From Flavobacteriaceae bacterium (GTDB taxonomy: Bacteria > Bacteroidota > Bacteroidia > Flavobacteriales > Weeksellaceae): a DNA stretch of 64,000 bases. The stretch lies in contig PTET01000001.1 of NCBI GenBank assembly GCA_004359435.1, positions 72,343 through 136,342 of the forward strand, read 5' to 3'. A program made the position numbers and the translations under genes. Shown here piece after piece: positions 53,154 through 61,947 of the stretch (positions are counted from its first letter, which is position 1; each line of letters begins with the position of its first letter). Below the pieces are notes generated by a model. The model saw only the letters and a program-made list of their open reading frames with translations, ran no database searches and was not told where the DNA came from.

Positions 53154-54038
53154 ATGAAAAACCTATTTACCCTTGGTCTATTCGCCTTAAGCCTTGGTTT
53201 ACAAGCCCAAATGACCTCTATGGGAGGCTCCAATGAAAGATACATCGAAGTTAAAGTTACCGATACTTTGATGGTGAAGCCTGATGTTATCACCCTAAAT
53301 GTTTCTCTGAAAGAATCTAGAGCTACTGAATTGGATTACTATGGTTATGAAGATGAATTAGAATGGGCTGCAGCGGCAGACGCAGCAGAAGCAGCGGCTC
53401 AAGCGGCAGCTGAAAGTGCAGGAGCTCCAGATGCACCCGTTGAATCTGTAGGAGTTGTTGTAGAGACTGAAAGAGATTATGAGGCCGAAAGAAAAGAGCG
53501 AATGAAAAAAATGAAGCTAAAAAAAGAAACTGCTGAAAAAGAGAATGAGAAACAAAAAAAACAACTAGAAGCCATTTTCAAAAAACACGGAGTAACCTAT
53601 CTTTTTCACCCCAAAGATTATGGGTCTAAATTGGATATTTATGAAAATGCCTACGAAGTAACCATCAAAAATCCTGCTGTTTATCAAAAGCTACAAAAAG
53701 ACTTGGAAAGCCTTGAAAATGTTTCTACGTTTATTACAGAGACAACCGTTCTGGACAAAGAAAAACACGAACTTCTGCTCATTGAAAAAACAATGAAAAA
53801 AGCTAACAGAGAGGCTTCCGCCATAGCCAAAGCGATGGGAGTTACCTTAGGCGCTCCTTTAAATGTGTCCAATCAAAATATTGGGGATATTTATACTTCT
53901 CTCTTTGACTCTGTTGAAAAAACAGGTATTGGTTCTATGTTTTCTATGTTTAGCAGAATGTTTGGTGGAACTGAAGCAAGCAAAAGCGTTTTGGTTCTAA
54001 TCACCAAAAGCTTGGTGGTTAGATATTCTATCCTATAA
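53154..54038 (+). CDS. Secreted SIMPL (DUF541) domain protein with charged insertion
   Basis: A 294-residue protein with a signal peptide (MKNLFTLGLFALSLGLQA). SIMPL features are ERYIEVKVTDTLMVKPDVITLNVSL at the start and a late LVLITKSLVVRYSIL strand, with KKANREASAIAKAMGV between. Residues about 62-150 hold an inserted Ala-rich then Lys/Glu-rich segment (AAAADAAEAAAQAAAE, ERKERMKKMKLKKE) not found in typical SIMPL domains. Role unknown; SIMPL proteins are periplasmic or outer-membrane associated. Confidence 0.83.
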   Translation: MKNLFTLGLFALSLGLQAQMTSMGGSNERYIEVKVTDTLMVKPDVITLNVSLKESRATELDYYGYEDELEWAAAADAAEAAAQAAAESAGAPDAPVESVGVVVETERDYEAERKERMKKMKLKKETAEKENEKQKKQLEAIFKKHGVTYLFHPKDYGSKLDIYENAYEVTIKNPAVYQKLQKDLESLENVSTFITETTVLDKEKHELLLIEKTMKKANREASAIAKAMGVTLGAPLNVSNQNIGDIYTSLFDSVEKTGIGSMFSMFSRMFGGTEASKSVLVLITKSLVVRYSIL

Positions 54039-54059
54039 ACCTTTATTTAAATTCACACC

Positions 54060-54096
54060 AAAGCTCTTTCTCGTAAAAAAGAAAGGGCTTTTTTCT
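54060..54096 (+). terminator. Probable terminator after the SIMPL gene
   Basis: An imperfect stem AAAGCTCTTTCT/AGAAAGGGCTTTT with one G-T pair, followed by T-rich sequence. Confidence 0.65.
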
Positions 54097-54185
54097 TAAA
54101 AATATTCTAGCGTAACTTCACTTAATTATTTCTTTTCCTTTAATTTAGATTGCAGAAAAAAGTTTTTTTATACAAATACAAAACT

Positions 54186-55661
54186 ATGAACAAATACATT
54201 GTTTCCTTTATCATTGCGCTTAGTAATCTTTGTTTTGGACAGCAGTCCATTGAAAAAAGAATTGAATTTGAGCTGAAAGATGGCTATGTAGAAGATAAAA
54301 TCATTACGCTGGGATCTTCTGGGCTTCTTCATCAAGCCGTGTCAACCAATAGGCCTATTGAGTTAAAAAACGATTTTTACTCTACAAATTTGGCTCTTAT
54401 TAAGTCTTCTGCCGTACAACTAGATTCAAAACCATTTTTAGAATCTTTGTATTTCAAGGATGAATTTTCTTCCTATACCTTGTTAACTCTTACCAACAAT
54501 CGCTTTTCAATTGTTTCCTCTAATATAAAAACATTAACATCTTCCAAAATTAACGGAACGTTTAAAGGTGTCTTTATCAATTTTAAAGTTCACAAAAACG
54601 TAGCTATCATTAGTGGTATTGAAAACAAAATATACAAGTTAATGTTTGTCGATTTGATAAGCGGATCGTTAAAAAATATAGATATAACCTATGGTGATTT
54701 CAATCCCAAAAGAATCTCCATTGAAGATTTTCAGCCTCTAGATGATGAAGTATTGGTATACTCTTCTGTCAAAACAGACCTCAAGAATGCTGACTTGTAT
54801 GTTACAAAGCTAGACTTACAAGGAAATCAATTGGAGTCTTATAATGTCACAAATGGTATTCCAGAAAAATTGGTAAATGTTTCGGCATTGAAATCAGGAA
54901 ACAAATACATAATCTCTGGTGTTTATGCTAAGCATGATAGTACACTAAAACAATCAACCTCGCTAGAATCAAATTATTCAGAGGGAGTTTTTATTGGAGA
55001 ATTAATAAATCAAAAACTCAATTTTATCAAATTTTACAGTTATATAGATTTGAAAAATTTCTCCACTTACATGCCTGAAAAAAAACAAGAAGATTTAGAG
55101 AAAAAAAAGGAAACTATGGAAGCAAATGGTAGAGAAATGGCAGTAAAATACAATTTTGTTCAACACCCGCTTACTGCTGTTAACGGTGGATATGAATTTT
55201 TAGGAGAAGCATATTATCCAACTTATATGAGCGTATACAATGGAAGCGGTTATACCCGTATGTTTGATGGATATAAATACACCCATGCTTCGTTAATGAA
55301 ATTTGACACCCAAGGAAACCTCGTTTGGGACAACACTTTTCCTATTACCTATGGAATCAAACCCCATTTTCCAATTAGACTTATATCTAAATCAAACATA
55401 GACAATCAAAGCAAACTTTCTTATCCTTCAATAAATTCAATACAATCTAAATCGATAAATTCTGAAACCGGTGAAGACATCTCAAGCCGTGAAACGTTAG
55501 TTATAGATACACAAAATAAAGATGAAAAAGTAAGCGGAATGGTTTCCGTCATTGATTATTGGTTTGGAGATTATTATATCGCATTTGGAGAGCAGGTTGT
55601 TGTGAATAAAACTGAAAAATCTAAAAGAAAAGTTATGTATTTAACCAAAGTTAAGCTGTAA
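54186..55661 (+). CDS. Secreted hypothetical protein, AT-rich
   Basis: A 491-residue protein starting at ATG 54186, which begins a signal peptide (MNKYIVSFIIALSNLCFG). No domain recognised; predicted beta-rich with alternating strands, possibly a propeller-like or TolB-like sensor of the cell surface (LYVTKLDLQGNQLESYNV, ASLMKFDTQGNLVWDNTF repeat the pattern 'xLDxQGN'). AT-rich compared with flanking housekeeping genes. An upstream start at 54150 is not favoured. Possibly a lineage-specific surface protein. Confidence 0.68.
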   Translation: MNKYIVSFIIALSNLCFGQQSIEKRIEFELKDGYVEDKIITLGSSGLLHQAVSTNRPIELKNDFYSTNLALIKSSAVQLDSKPFLESLYFKDEFSSYTLLTLTNNRFSIVSSNIKTLTSSKINGTFKGVFINFKVHKNVAIISGIENKIYKLMFVDLISGSLKNIDITYGDFNPKRISIEDFQPLDDEVLVYSSVKTDLKNADLYVTKLDLQGNQLESYNVTNGIPEKLVNVSALKSGNKYIISGVYAKHDSTLKQSTSLESNYSEGVFIGELINQKLNFIKFYSYIDLKNFSTYMPEKKQEDLEKKKETMEANGREMAVKYNFVQHPLTAVNGGYEFLGEAYYPTYMSVYNGSGYTRMFDGYKYTHASLMKFDTQGNLVWDNTFPITYGIKPHFPIRLISKSNIDNQSKLSYPSINSIQSKSINSETGEDISSRETLVIDTQNKDEKVSGMVSVIDYWFGDYYIAFGEQVVVNKTEKSKRKVMYLTKVKL

Positions 55662-55763
55662 TTGAACTAAAATAATATTTATGAAATGAGTAAATCAGAA
55701 GTTTTTAAGTTACCTATCCCAAGGCACCTTCTTTTTTTTACTTTGAATTAGCCGAGTTTTATC

Positions 55764-56003
55764 ATGAAAGCAACCATGCAAACCAACAACCCTCTACATG
55801 GAATCACCCTGAAAAAAATGCTGGAAGATTTGGTGGAGTATTACGATTTTGATACCCTCAGCCAGTTTGTGGACATCAATTGTTTTAAATCCAATCCAAG
55901 TATCAAATCCAGTCTTACTTTCCTTCGAAAAACCCCTTGGGCAAGGGCAAAAGTAGAGGAGTTGTATCTGAAGACTTTGCCGAAATTGGGGAAAGGGAGG
56001 TGA
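55764..56003 (+). CDS. VF530/DUF2132 family DNA-binding-like protein
   Basis: A 79-residue protein. [18 protein letters not shown], followed by [29 protein letters not shown], matches the VF530/DUF2132 family almost throughout. The structure of a Vibrio member suggested DNA binding; biological role unknown. The ATG at 55764 is used; an ATG five codons later is an alternative. Confidence 0.9.
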   Translation: MKATMQTNNPLHGITLKKMLEDLVEYYDFDTLSQFVDINCFKSNPSIKSSLTFLRKTPWARAKVEELYLKTLPKLGKGR

Positions 56004-56038
56004 ACGATAGTTTGGGTAATTAAGATTAGAAATCTGCT

Positions 56039-56665
56039 ATGAAATCACACTTTGCTTTAATTCTGTTTGCTGTATTGTTATTGGAAGGTTGCTTCAAAGA
56101 AAAACCGCAAAGAGCAAATGACCCTACCAATCATGGTAAAACATTTGAAAAGCCTAAATCTAGAGAAAACAATTATCCTGTTTTGTCTTTAGAAACGTTA
56201 AAATATAATCTTTTAGCCAATCAAACGAAAAGTTTCCCTTACAAAGAAATGCCCCGAGATTTTGAACTGGACATGACAGATTTTGTTGCAATTAAAAACA
56301 CTGAATTGCATTTCCAACACACCAAAAACCATCCCGATTACAAGACAAAGGGGTTTTCTGTTTTTATTTTTGAATATGCAAATTCTACAGATGTAACGCT
56401 GTATTTTGATTTGTTCAATAAGTTTTATCTCCAAGAGAATCAATTGCCTCATTTGGTAAAAAAAGAGGTTGATTACAAAATGGATGTATTAAGTCTTTCC
56501 AGCAAAGATTACAACTATTTGAAACCATACAAAAATCACCTGGTTTTTGTAACTGGAACCTGCTCTTTAACCCCAGAGGAGTGGAAAAATATTCTACAAC
56601 AATTTCAAAATGAAATCTCTACGGCAATTAATTGTGGGTGCGGGTTTAACTGTGAGAAAAATTAA
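56039..56665 (+). CDS. Hypothetical lipoprotein
   Basis: A 208-residue protein with a lipoprotein signal (FALILFAVLLLEGC, Cys about residue 18). No family recognised. The C-terminus has a CGCGFNC cluster that could form disulfides or bind metal. AT-rich. The next gene begins 9 bases later, suggesting co-transcription. Confidence 0.65.
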   Translation: MKSHFALILFAVLLLEGCFKEKPQRANDPTNHGKTFEKPKSRENNYPVLSLETLKYNLLANQTKSFPYKEMPRDFELDMTDFVAIKNTELHFQHTKNHPDYKTKGFSVFIFEYANSTDVTLYFDLFNKFYLQENQLPHLVKKEVDYKMDVLSLSSKDYNYLKPYKNHLVFVTGTCSLTPEEWKNILQQFQNEISTAINCGCGFNCEKN

Positions 56666-56674
56666 TCTACTTTT

Positions 56675-56941
56675 ATGCGATACCACCATTATACGCCCCT
56701 AAAACTGGTTTCTTTTCTATTTCTAATTTTGGGTATATACGACACAACAATAAATGATGAGTATTTTTTACAATTCTTAGCAATAATGAGCGGTATCATG
56801 TTTGCAGTATTTGCGATGATTTTAGACGCTATTTCTCATCTTTTGACCTCCAATTACCGTAAATTGGTTTTTTTACAATGTATTTTTATTCTGATGTCGA
56901 TTGCCGGACTTGTATTTTATAAGCAATGCCTCTTAAATTAA
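56675..56941 (+). CDS. Hypothetical small membrane protein
   Basis: An 88-residue protein with three hydrophobic segments (about residues 9-21, 28-50, 64-82), hence an integral membrane protein. No family recognised. It shares a transcript with the lipoprotein gene before it. Terminator 56951-56980 follows directly. Confidence 0.6.
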   Translation: MRYHHYTPLKLVSFLFLILGIYDTTINDEYFLQFLAIMSGIMFAVFAMILDAISHLLTSNYRKLVFLQCIFILMSIAGLVFYKQCLLN

Positions 56942-56950
56942 GAAAACACA

Positions 56951-56980
56951 AAAAAACCTCAGACAGGCCGAGGTTTTTTT
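56951..56980. terminator. Terminator shared by converging genes
   Basis: AAAAAACCTC pairs with GAGGTTTTTT around AGACAGGCC. It ends the small membrane protein transcript (plus); its right arm touches the stop codon of the minus-strand 56-residue gene. Confidence 0.85.
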
Positions 56981-57149
56981 ATTGTTTAAGACAAAGGTCA
57001 AAACAAGGACATTTTCCACATCGCTTGTTTTCGCCCTTTTTGTATTTCTCGCAGCATTTGCTCTTTTTCTTTTTCTCTTTGGAAAAAGAAACCAGCATTT
57101 CGAGTGAGATTTTGCGTTTTCTAACCTTCTTTTTTTTTGCGGTTTCCAT
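56979..57149 (-). CDS. Small Lys/Cys-rich protein with a CxxCxC-type cluster (56 aa)
   Basis: The reading frame runs from ATG 57149 to TAA 56979-56981. The product is extremely basic (METAKKKKVRKRK) with a Cys-rich C-terminus, KCCEKYKKGENKRCGKCPCFDLC, giving seven cysteines within 23 residues. The spacing resembles a small zinc- or iron-sulfur-binding knuckle. A TATCTTTG box (57174-57181, minus) lies 25 bases upstream, supporting expression. Similar KCCEK-KCP sequences occur next to housekeeping genes in other Bacteroidota as far as I recall. Function unknown. The plus-strand ORF over the same bases is judged a shadow. Confidence 0.72.
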   Translation of the reverse strand: METAKKKKVRKRKISLEMLVSFSKEKKKKSKCCEKYKKGENKRCGKCPCFDLCLKQ

Positions 57150-57173
57150 CCTTTTTGGATTTGGTTACTCCCG

Positions 57174-57181
57174 CAAAGATA
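57174..57181 (-). promoter_or_regulatory. -7 box for the 56-residue gene
   Basis: TATCTTTG on the minus strand, 25 bases before its ATG; no clear -33 TTG. Confidence 0.5.
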
Positions 57182-57225
57182 ATTATTTTAAATTAATCTA
57201 AATAGAAAGAAGGAAGTTTTTTCAC

Positions 57226-57747
57226 TTAAATTGCAGGTCCGCTGGAAGCTGCGCTTTGCACGCTGATTTGCATGATGTCTCTGTCGAACAAATACAATCC
57301 TCCTTTGTCTTCTCCAATCAGGTTGATTTTGTCCAAAATGGTTCTGGCAAGGGCTTCTTCTTCTATCTGTTCAGCTACATACCACTGCAAAAAGTTGTGG
57401 GTTGCGTAGTCTTTTTCTTCCAAAGAAACATGCACCAAATTGTTGATGGAAGCCGAAACAAAGATTTCGTGTTTGTAGAGTTCTTCAAACATATTCTGAA
57501 AAGAAACAAACTCGGTGGCAGGTGCTTTGAGGTCTGAAATCACTGCATGTCCTCCTCTTTCGTTGACAAACTTGATGAGTTTTTGCATATGAGTTCTTTC
57601 TTCATCAGACTGTTTGTACATGAAAGAAGAAATTCCTTCCAGCCCTTTTACTTCTGCCCATGAACCCATGGAAAGATAGATTTGGGAAGATTCAGCTTCA
57701 ATTCGAATTTGCTCGTTGAGCACTTTGTTTAGTTTTTCGGACAACAT
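57226..57747 (-). CDS. ftnA: Ferritin (non-heme, FtnA type)
   Basis: A 173-residue iron-storage protein. Ferroxidase ligands fall in QIRIEAESSQIYLSMGSWAE (Glu), SDEERTHMQKL (Glu and His) and EQIEEEALART (Glu). There is no Met haem ligand pattern or basic-rich extension, so ferritin rather than bacterioferritin. A TATCTTTG box (57770-57777, minus) precedes it. Confidence 0.95.
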   Translation of the reverse strand: MLSEKLNKVLNEQIRIEAESSQIYLSMGSWAEVKGLEGISSFMYKQSDEERTHMQKLIKFVNERGGHAVISDLKAPATEFVSFQNMFEELYKHEIFVSASINNLVHVSLEEKDYATHNFLQWYVAEQIEEEALARTILDKINLIGEDKGGLYLFDRDIMQISVQSAASSGPAI

Positions 57748-57769
57748 GAGACGTGTTTTTTGTTCTTTT

Positions 57770-57777
57770 CAAAGATA
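57770..57777 (-). promoter_or_regulatory. -7 box of the ferritin gene
   Basis: TATCTTTG on the minus strand, 22 bases before the ftnA ATG. Confidence 0.5.
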
Positions 57778-57871
57778 CAAAACCTAAGGCTTTGTTTGAA
57801 GTACTATGAAGGGAAAAAATGCTAAAAAATCATAGATCTATTCCTTATATTTGTAAAAAACATATAAAATC

Positions 57872-58699
57872 ATGAAAAAATCCATTTTCTTTAAGTCTTT
57901 TGCTATACTGGCTTTGGCCCTTGGACTAAGCTCTTGTGTAAGCCAACAAAAATTTGATGAGCTTCAAAAAACCCATACCCAAACCCACATGGATCTCACG
58001 GTTTGTAACCAAGATTTGGCGGTGGCAAAATCGCAATTGAGTTCTGTTTCTGAGCTTAAAAAATCAAATCAAGATCTTCAAGATGCACTTAACCAATGTA
58101 TTTCTTCTGGAAACAAAAACATTGGAAAATTGGTAGATGAAATCAATGCTTCTAACAGCTACATCAAACATTTGATTGCCGAAAAATCTAAAAATGATTC
58201 GCTCAACCAAGCCCTTTCCAACAAACTGAAACGTTCTTTGGACGACATTTCGGACGAAGATGTAACCATTCAGGTGAAAAAAGGAGTAGTTTTTATCTCT
58301 CTTTCAGACAAAATGCTCTATTCTTCTGGAAGCTATCAACTCAACAGCCAATCCAATGTAATTTTGGCCAAAATCGCCAAAATCATCAACGATTACAAAG
58401 ACTACGATGTTCAGATTTCTGGTCACACCGATGATGTAGAGGTAAAAAATCCAAACATTGGATCTAACTGGGAACTTTCTGCCCTAAGAGCCATCGCCAT
58501 TGCCAAAGCCTTGCAAAACGAGCACGGGGTAGATCCAGCACGTATTTTTGCTGGTGGTCACTCTCAATATCAACCCAAGGCTTCAAACGGAAATACCGAA
58601 GGAAGAGCCCTAAACAGAAGAACCGAAATTTTGATTCTTCCAAAATTGGATGAATTCATGAAGCTGATGGACATCGCGCCAACCAGTGTAAAACCCTAA
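57872..58699 (+). CDS. OmpA-family lipoprotein
   Basis: A 275-residue protein with a lipoprotein signal (AILALALGLSSC, Cys about residue 22), a coiled-coil stretch (about residues 25-120, QQKFDELQKTH, ASNSYIKHL), and a C-terminal OmpA domain: VQISGHTDDVEV and ALRAIAIAKALQ for peptidoglycan binding, and GRALNRRTEI. It likely links the outer membrane to the cell wall. TATATTTG at 57846-57853 is a possible -7 box. The acyltransferase gene follows within 6 bases. Confidence 0.92.
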   Translation: MKKSIFFKSFAILALALGLSSCVSQQKFDELQKTHTQTHMDLTVCNQDLAVAKSQLSSVSELKKSNQDLQDALNQCISSGNKNIGKLVDEINASNSYIKHLIAEKSKNDSLNQALSNKLKRSLDDISDEDVTIQVKKGVVFISLSDKMLYSSGSYQLNSQSNVILAKIAKIINDYKDYDVQISGHTDDVEVKNPNIGSNWELSALRAIAIAKALQNEHGVDPARIFAGGHSQYQPKASNGNTEGRALNRRTEILILPKLDEFMKLMDIAPTSVKP

Positions 58700-58704
58700 A
58701 TCAG

Positions 58705-59790
58705 GTGCAAAGAATAGAAAAGTTGGATGGCCTTCGTGGCATATTTAGTCTTTTGGTGGTTTTTTATCATTTGCCAAGTACCTATTTTGGCCACCAGGTC
58801 TTCCAAAATTTCTTCTTTAAAACTTCATACTGTTTTGTAGACTTTTTCTTTGTTTTAAGCGGTTTTGTACTTTCGTATCGCTACGATTCTTTTAAAAACA
58901 CCTCTTCGATAGTCGATTTTGTTAAGAAAAGATTCATTCGGCTTTTTCCTTTGTTGGCATTTTCGAGCATTGTTTACTTTCTTTACGAAATCGTATTACA
59001 AACCCTGATGCCGGGCTTGTTTCCAAAAAATTTCATACCTCAAGCGGATTTCTCTATTAGCAGCTCTTTTTTGTCTCTTATAGACACCCTTTTCTTTGCG
59101 AACTCTACTCCCCTTTTTGGAGACTCAATGGGAATGAATTATCCCAGTTGGTCCATTTCATCTGAGATGATTTCTTACTTGATTTTTGCCCTTTTTGGGG
59201 TTCTATTCAAGGGATTTTCGAAAAAATTGTTACAATTCGCATTGGTTATAGGCTCCCTCTTATTTCTTTATTCTTTGGGAAATTATTTTCAGACTGGATC
59301 TTTTGGATTTGTAAGAGGAATCGTTGGTTTTTTTAGTGGATGCTTGCTTTTTTCAGTTGGCAAAACAGACTTTAAGATTCCAAACTTTTTTCAGTGGTTA
59401 ATTTTGCCCTTTTTAATGCTTTTTGTCTATGAAATCCACGGCATTCCAAAAGATGAGTGGAACTTTCTAAACCATCTTTCTGTTCCTATGTTTTTTTCAG
59501 GACTTATCTTTTTAATTCTTCATAGCCAAGGCATTGTTTCTGCTTTCTTAGAAACCAAACCCATTCAATACCTAGGAAAAATATCCTATTCGGTATATCT
59601 AAATCACGCTTTGATCCTTGGAATCTTACCAAAAGGCATTTCTTTGATTTTTAACCCCTTAGGATCGTTATTTTCTCAGTTAGTCTTGATAAGCATAATC
59701 CTAATGATTTTGATCCTTTACAGCCATTTTACGTTCAATTGGATCGAAATAAAGACAGCAAATTTTCTTAAGAAAAAAATATTGCATTAA
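58705..59790 (+). CDS. Acyltransferase 3 family membrane protein (GTG start)
   Basis: A 361-residue integral membrane protein of the acyltransferase 3 (NodX/OafA-like) family. The N-terminal motif IEKLDGLRGIFSLLVVFYHL contains the conserved His, and FVDFFFVLSGFVLSYRY is the second signature. About ten membrane segments follow. It would O-acetylate an envelope glycan or peptidoglycan. Starts with GTG 58705, 5 bases after the OmpA-like gene. Confidence 0.9.
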   Translation: MQRIEKLDGLRGIFSLLVVFYHLPSTYFGHQVFQNFFFKTSYCFVDFFFVLSGFVLSYRYDSFKNTSSIVDFVKKRFIRLFPLLAFSSIVYFLYEIVLQTLMPGLFPKNFIPQADFSISSSFLSLIDTLFFANSTPLFGDSMGMNYPSWSISSEMISYLIFALFGVLFKGFSKKLLQFALVIGSLLFLYSLGNYFQTGSFGFVRGIVGFFSGCLLFSVGKTDFKIPNFFQWLILPFLMLFVYEIHGIPKDEWNFLNHLSVPMFFSGLIFLILHSQGIVSAFLETKPIQYLGKISYSVYLNHALILGILPKGISLIFNPLGSLFSQLVLISIILMILILYSHFTFNWIEIKTANFLKKKILH

Positions 59791-59822
59791 ACCCTAAAAT
59801 TGATGGTTTCCCTAGAATAAAC

Positions 59823-59857
59823 AAAAAAACCTATTGAATTCTCAATAGGTTTTTTTT
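59823..59857. terminator. Terminator between converging acyltransferase and lipoprotein genes
   Basis: AAAAAAACCTATTGA pairs with TCAATAGGTTTTTTT around ATTC; T-tracts on both sides make it bidirectional. Confidence 0.9.
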
Positions 59858-59877
59858 GTGGTAATTATTATTTAGCG

Positions 59878-60537
59878 CTAGTAGTATTTACAACCTTCCT
59901 CACGCACTTTCTCTTTAGCTATAAGGGTAATTGTTCCATCAAATCCAACTTTTAAATGTACTTTGTACAACTCTCCCTTCATACAATCGATTGTATACCC
60001 TATGTACTCATATCCAGTAGATATCGTTTTAATGTAATTCTTTTCTCCTTCATAGGGATAATATTGATACTCATTAAGATAAGAAATGACTCCAATGGCC
60101 TCATTTTCATCGTCTATTCTTCCTATGATTTCTAAAATTGATTCGTCATATAAAACTCTAACTGCTTTATTGATTTCAAATCTTGTACTTTTTTTGCAAT
60201 CTCCAGGTGTAGGAGGTCCAAAAAACGTATCAACTTGATACTTACCAGAGTAATCATATTGCTTTAAGCATTCAGAATCTGTACATCGTGTTCCTTTTGT
60301 TGACAGAATGGTTTTTGTGTAATTTCCCAAAACATCAGTAAAACAAAAATTATAGGTTTCCATATAAGAAACTTTAGCCGAGGGATTGATTTTAGATTCA
60401 TCAAAGATTGGCGCTTCATGGAACGAAGAATCTACGGGTATCTTATCTATTACTGGTTCCTGAGAATCGTCACACGAAAAAAACAAAAAGCAGGCTAACG
60501 AAAGATGGGTTAAATTTTTAAGTAAAGGTTTTACCAT
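59878..60537 (-). CDS. Hypothetical lipoprotein, Cys-rich
   Basis: A 219-residue protein with a lipoprotein signal (LSLACFLFFSC, Cys about residue 22). After the anchor the sequence is beta-rich, with Cys pairs around CTDSECLKQ, GDCKKS and EGCKYY that may form disulfides. No family recognised. Monocistronic and relatively AT-rich. Confidence 0.65.
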   Translation of the reverse strand: MVKPLLKNLTHLSLACFLFFSCDDSQEPVIDKIPVDSSFHEAPIFDESKINPSAKVSYMETYNFCFTDVLGNYTKTILSTKGTRCTDSECLKQYDYSGKYQVDTFFGPPTPGDCKKSTRFEINKAVRVLYDESILEIIGRIDDENEAIGVISYLNEYQYYPYEGEKNYIKTISTGYEYIGYTIDCMKGELYKVHLKVGFDGTITLIAKEKVREEGCKYY

Positions 60538-60639
60538 AGTTAAATTTTTTTAAAGATTATTTTTCGAAGATATAAAAAGTGGATTACAAATTAACTATCA
60601 ATGGTTTATATCAAAAAAAACAGCTTAACATAACTTTTC

Positions 60640-61839
60640 TCACTTTCTTTCGAACAAACCTTTGACTTGTTCTACAAAAGCGCTAGATTTTTTTGGATAC
60701 ATTTTGATGGCTTCTCTAACTAGCGGAAACTGCAATACAGACTTGTTTTGGCCATCAAAGCTAGGTTCTTCTGCCTCTCTGTCCGATCCTGTTCTGACTA
60801 TGACCAAATCATAAGAAGGCACCACGATGATGTATTGCCCCAAATGCCCCTGAAATTGGTAAAAATCTGGCAATCCATTTTGGTTGTTGTAAAAAGTCCA
60901 AAAAGAATATCCATAAGAAGGATGTATCCCTGGCTTGGTAGAAAGAGAAACAAACCATCTGGGAACAATCTGTTTTCCTTTGTATTTTCCTTCATCCAGC
61001 ATCAATTGCCCAAGTTTGGCAAAATCTCTAGCTGAAGAGTGGATGCAACAAAAGGCTTTTTCTATGCCGTCTTTTTTGTCTAATGACCAATATGCATCTG
61101 ACTCCATTTCTAGAGGTTTCCAGAGCTTTTCGCTGGCATATTCAGCCAAGGATTTTCCTGTAGCTCTTTGAAGAAGTATGGCCAAAATTTGCGTGGTTCC
61201 AGATTGATATTCAAACTTGCTGCCTGGCTCTATTTTGAAAGGCATAGAAAAAATTAGTTTTTCAAGTTCTGTCCCATAGTACGATTTGGCCATTTCGTTT
61301 ACAGGAAGGGTATAATCTTCTCTCCAACTGTAACCCGAAGTCATGGCAGAAAGATCTCCCACAGTACATTTTTGAGCCAGAGGGTCGGCACCGAATTCGG
61401 GAAGAAAATCTGTAATTGGCTGCTTTAAACTTTTGATTTTCCCCTCTTCAATAGCGACAGCCATCAAAAGGGAAACCACGCTTTTGGCCATAGAAAACGA
61501 GTTGGTTTGGCTTTTTTGGTTGTAAGGCTCAAAGTAGGTTTCGTTTGCCAATTTCCCACTCTTTAAAATTAGAAACGAGGCGGTTTTGTACTGTTTTAAA
61601 TAACTTTGCAAAGAATCATCAAGTGGAATTTGGTTGTAGTTTTCTGCCTTTTCTAGTTCGGTTGGATTCTGGGTAGAGATCACTCGAAACGGAAAATCGT
61701 CTTTGTCATCTATGTTTGCGGTATTGTTGCCCCTAAGATAGGTCTTTTGTACTCCAGAAATAAGATAGGTAGTGTCTGTAATCCACAAAAGTGCATATAC
61801 TGTCAAAAGAAAAAGAAAGAGATATTTTAAAAAATTCAT
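60640..61839 (-). CDS. Serine hydrolase, class C beta-lactamase family
   Basis: A 399-residue protein with an N-terminal membrane anchor (about residues 4-22). The beta-lactamase/PBP4-like motifs are SMAKSVVS (SxxK), a tyrosine motif in FEYQSGTTQ (YxS/N), and the third motif around GHLGQYIIV. Such proteins are esterases, peptidases or beta-lactamases; true beta-lactamase activity cannot be inferred. The 107-base gap to the next gene is AT-rich. Confidence 0.88.
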   Translation of the reverse strand: MNFLKYLFLFLLTVYALLWITDTTYLISGVQKTYLRGNNTANIDDKDDFPFRVISTQNPTELEKAENYNQIPLDDSLQSYLKQYKTASFLILKSGKLANETYFEPYNQKSQTNSFSMAKSVVSLLMAVAIEEGKIKSLKQPITDFLPEFGADPLAQKCTVGDLSAMTSGYSWREDYTLPVNEMAKSYYGTELEKLIFSMPFKIEPGSKFEYQSGTTQILAILLQRATGKSLAEYASEKLWKPLEMESDAYWSLDKKDGIEKAFCCIHSSARDFAKLGQLMLDEGKYKGKQIVPRWFVSLSTKPGIHPSYGYSFWTFYNNQNGLPDFYQFQGHLGQYIIVVPSYDLVIVRTGSDREAEEPSFDGQNKSVLQFPLVREAIKMYPKKSSAFVEQVKGLFERK

Positions 61840-61909
61840 GGGACTGGTTTTTTGAATTTTGAAGATAGATAAAATTCAGAAGAAATTTCTAAAAAAGGCG
61901 ATTATTTGC

Positions 61910-61917
61910 TATCTTTG
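61910..61917 (+). promoter_or_regulatory. -7 box of the superoxide dismutase gene
   Basis: TATCTTTG 30 bases before ATG 61948. Confidence 0.5.
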
Positions 61918-61947
61918 AGAGTAGAAATTAACTAAAAACGAAACATT

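Noticed and set aside
56926-57201. Plus-strand 91-residue frame
   Set aside because: It starts in the end of a membrane-protein gene, runs through a terminator and is antisense to the better supported Cys-rich gene.
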